Below are positions 61,957 to 64,000 of a DNA stretch of 64,000 bases, one piece after another. This DNA comes from Paenirhizobium naphthalenivorans (GTDB lineage: Bacteria > Pseudomonadota > Alphaproteobacteria > Rhizobiales > Rhizobiaceae). The stretch is from the NCBI RefSeq assembly GCF_007992095.1, contig NZ_BJZP01000017.1, positions 1-64,000 of the forward strand, given 5' to 3'. The notes under the pieces were generated by a model. It did not search any database. It was not told the origin of the DNA and saw only the letters and a list, made by a program, of their open reading frames with translations. Within the stretch, counting starts at the first letter, position 1. Each line of letters begins with the position of its first letter. A program made the translations under genes and the position numbers.

Positions 61957-62741
61957 GAGGATTTCCCGGATTTTCTGAAGACGGTAAGTTCCATCACGAT
62001 CAGGAACACTACCGAGATGAGAAAGACGACGCTGCCGATGGCATTGGTCTTGGGATCAAGACCGGAGCGCAGCATGCTCCAGATCTCGACCGGCAACGTC
62101 ACATCGAAGCGTGACAGCAGGAAGGCGATGATGAACTCGTCCCAGCTGAAGGTGACCGACAGGAAGAAGGCGGCAAGGATCGAGGGCATCAGCATCGGCG
62201 CGGTGACGAGCAACATTACCTGCCAGTCCCTGGCCCCGAGATCGCGCGCGGCCCGCTCGATATTGACCTGATGGCCACCCATCGAGGCGTAGATGATCGC
62301 AAAGCATAGTGGCAGGTTGATCACCACATGGCCGATACCGATCGTCCAAAGCGAAAGCGTCACATTGAGACGGCTGAAGACGGACAAAAGCCCAAGGGCG
62401 ATGATCAAGGTGCTGACCGTCATCGGCGCGACGATCAACGCGCGCTGGAGACCGGAGCCCGGCAGCTTGTAGCGGGCAAAGGCATAAGCCGCGAGGAAGC
62501 CGAGCAGACAGGAGACGGCCGACGAGACGATCGCCACGATCAGCGAGTTGCCGAGCGCCGTCATTAGTTTGACATCCGCGAAAATCTCGCCGTACCAGCG
62601 CAGCGTCAGCCCATGCAGAGGCGGCACCGGCAACGTTCCATCCTGAAAGGAGAAGAGCACAAGCACGGCGACCGGCAGGAAGATGAAGACATAGATCGCG
62701 CTGGCATAGACAATAGCGAGCGCCGTTTGCATGTGCCGCAT
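61953..62741 (-). CDS. Polyamine-type ABC transporter permease, PotC-like, second set
   Basis: 262 residues with six helices and the EAA loop NIERAARDLGARDWQVMLLVTAPM (read in part, near 168-191). It begins 3 bases after the PotB-like stop; ATG 62732 is an alternative three codons in. The stop overlaps the ATPase start (ATGA). Confidence 0.88.
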   Translation of the reverse strand: MRHMQTALAIVYASAIYVFIFLPVAVLVLFSFQDGTLPVPPLHGLTLRWYGEIFADVKLMTALGNSLIVAIVSSAVSCLLGFLAAYAFARYKLPGSGLQRALIVAPMTVSTLIIALGLLSVFSRLNVTLSLWTIGIGHVVINLPLCFAIIYASMGGHQVNIERAARDLGARDWQVMLLVTAPMLMPSILAAFFLSVTFSWDEFIIAFLLSRFDVTLPVEIWSMLRSGLDPKTNAIGSVVFLISVVFLIVMELTVFRKSGKSS

Positions 62742-62744
62742 CGG

Positions 62745-63608
62745 TCAGGTCCTTTCCATCTTCAGCCAGCGGGCGCAGGCGAGATAGGCGATGGTGACGA
62801 CCACCATCAGCACCAGCGACAAGGCAGCGGCCATGGGGAAATCGGCCCGGCGCCCGAGTTGCAGCATGATCACCTGGGGTAAGACGAGCTCGTTGTTGCC
62901 GCCGAGGATCTGCGGTGTGATGTAGTCGCCGATGCACAAAACGAAGGTGAGGAAGGCGCCGACCATAATGCCCGGCAGAGTCAAGGGCAGGATGACATGC
63001 CAGAAGGTCTGAAAACCATTCGCCCCGAGATCGGCGGCAGCCCGCCGGTAGTTCGGTGAAAGCTGCACCAAGTTGGCGTAAATCGTCAGCGTCAGCAGCA
63101 TGACGAAGAAATGCACAAAGCCGATCACCGTGCCGACGCGGTTTGCCGAAAGCTGCAGCGGTTCGGAAATCAGACCCATCCACATCAGCGCCTGATTGAC
63201 CACGCCGCCGCCGGAAAGCACCAGCAACCAGGAATAGGAGCGCACCACATAGGAGGTCCAGAACGGCAGAATCGCCATGATCAGTGCAAAGCGTTGAAAG
63301 CGCTTCGGCACGCGCTCGGCGATGATCCACGCCAACGGATAGGCAAGCACGATAGAGATGACCGTGACGGTCGCCGTCACTTCAAGCGAATTGTAGAGCG
63401 CCTTGAGGAGATGCGCCTTGCCAAAGAAAGCTTCGTAATTGTCAAGCGTCCAGCTGGCGACGATCTGGCGACCATCGCGTTTCCAGAAGCTGATCGCCGT
63501 CATGTAGAGGAAGGGAACGAGAAAGAAGGCGATGGTCCAGAGGAGCGCCGGCAGCGCAAATCCCCAAGCCTTGCGGCGTTCCGCCCGCTCAAGTGGTGTG
63601 GCCGTCAT
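62745..63608 (-). CDS. Polyamine-type ABC transporter permease, PotB-like, second set
   Basis: 287 residues with six helices after a basic start (MTATPLERAERRKAWG). The EAA loop reads YRRAAADLGANGFQTFWHVILP (read in part, near 190-211). ATG 63608 has GGAGA upstream; the frame opens as far as 63656 but without a ribosome site. It follows the binding-protein gene by 178 bases that hold a stem-loop. Confidence 0.88.
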   Translation of the reverse strand: MTATPLERAERRKAWGFALPALLWTIAFFLVPFLYMTAISFWKRDGRQIVASWTLDNYEAFFGKAHLLKALYNSLEVTATVTVISIVLAYPLAWIIAERVPKRFQRFALIMAILPFWTSYVVRSYSWLLVLSGGGVVNQALMWMGLISEPLQLSANRVGTVIGFVHFFVMLLTLTIYANLVQLSPNYRRAAADLGANGFQTFWHVILPLTLPGIMVGAFLTFVLCIGDYITPQILGGNNELVLPQVIMLQLGRRADFPMAAALSLVLMVVVTIAYLACARWLKMERT

Positions 63609-63727
63609 ATCACCGCTTCTCCAACCATGATTGCCCTCATCCTGAACCGTTTCCATCGCATGTTACGAGCGTCCCTCGATTGGACTGACGACGCGGCGCC
63701 GGCCAAACCGAAGACGCACCACCTCCC

Positions 63728-63750
63728 CCTCCCCCTTGGGACAGGGGAGG
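63728..63750 (-). other. Stem-loop between binding-protein and permease genes
   Basis: CCTCCCC (63728-63734) and GGGGAGG (63744-63750) form a 7-pair stem with a 9-base loop, in the same place in this operon as the stems at 7865-7896 and 50230-50255 in theirs. Confidence 0.45.
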
Positions 63751-63786
63751 CGCCAACACTTGAAGAGGGTAGATGTACCCGGCAGG

Positions 63787-64000
63787 TTACTGTTGCAGCA
63801 TTTCCGTCCAGGCGTCCTGCATGGCCGCGTCGAGATCGGCATCGACGACTGGATAGAGCTGGGTGTTCTTCAGATATTCCGGCTGCTTGTCCCACCGCAG
63901 GGCTGTCTTCTGCTGGTCGTTCAGTTGATCGCCCGCCTTGGAATTGGCCGGCATGCCCCAGTAGCAGGATGAGGTCGCGAGCTTGGCCTGACCTTCGGGG
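63787..64000 (-). CDS. C-terminal part of a polyamine-type substrate-binding protein
   Basis: The minus-strand frame enters from the right edge and stops at 63787, giving 70 residues with YWGMPANSKAGDQLN, RWDKQPEYLKNTQLYP and DAAMQDAWTEMLQQ (read separately). The pattern of a WD..PE.L.....Y stretch before the C-terminal helix is typical of PotD/spermidine-type binding proteins. It is the first transporter gene of the operon that runs to the alcohol dehydrogenase at 57629. Signal peptide and ligand pocket are outside the window. Confidence 0.75.
   Translation of the reverse strand, partial: PEGQAKLATSSCYWGMPANSKAGDQLNDQQKTALRWDKQPEYLKNTQLYPVVDADLDAAMQDAWTEMLQQ

Noticed and set aside
1..64000. 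tRNA, rRNA, CRISPR, transposase, integrase or phage genes
   Set aside because: Gaps between genes were read for cloverleaf, spacer-repeat and terminal-repeat patterns and the coding frames for transposase or integrase motifs; none was found. The holin-like gene at 14950-15396 is a chromosomal stress gene by context.

Overview
The window is GC-rich, densely coded DNA from an alphaproteobacterium, most likely a Rhizobiaceae-like member of the Hyphomicrobiales. The evidence is a PhyR/NepR/EcfG general stress response system, a rhizobial RIME-type palindromic repeat, a CtrA-type box in front of minCDE, a PccR-type propionate regulator and many solute ABC transporters. No tRNA, rRNA, CRISPR array, insertion sequence or phage gene was seen. 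Whether this is chromosome or chromid cannot be told from the sequence; minCDE often sits on a secondary replicon in rhizobia.

Layout, left end to 17.4 kb. A chemotaxis block (receptor tail, cheW, cheR, cheB) is followed by an orphan ParA-like ATPase and a minus-strand galactofuranose-type ABC operon (ytfQ-ytfR-ytfT-yjfF) that ends in its own GntR/FCD regulator. From 9.4 to 16.3 kb lies a general stress response island: nepR-ecfG, phyR with a partner histidine kinase, a second NepR-like gene, and small envelope or stress genes (DUF1328, a lipoprotein-like gene with a membrane peptide, DUF883, a holin-like protein, CsbD). Six promoters here fit GGAAC-N16-CGTT exactly. A 2-hydroxyacid dehydrogenase follows.

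17.4 to 38.6 kb. A short segment with less GC-biased codons carries an MFS exporter and a three-helix membrane protein. Next come genes for valine and propionate breakdown: an isobutyryl-CoA-type dehydrogenase, 3-hydroxyisobutyryl-CoA hydrolase, the regulator PccR with two TTTGCAAA boxes, pccB, an unknown gene, pccA and methylmalonyl-CoA mutase behind a 646-nt structured leader. Together they would carry isobutyryl-CoA and propionyl-CoA to succinyl-CoA. A LysR gene diverges from a branched-chain-type ABC operon, followed by a GMC oxidoreductase and a 3-hydroxyisobutyrate dehydrogenase.

38.6 to 64 kb. A hairpin-rich noncoding stretch precedes an agmatinase-family gene with a polyamine-type transporter (minus strand), divergent from a LysR gene, an aminotransferase and a flavoprotein. 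Then come an IolI-like isomerase and a myo-inositol ABC operon with an IolR-like box, a GGDEF-EAL protein, minCDE, and a seven-gene minus-strand operon that combines a polyamine-type ABC transporter with a metallo-beta-lactamase-fold hydrolase, an aldehyde dehydrogenase and a zinc alcohol dehydrogenase. It runs off the right edge.
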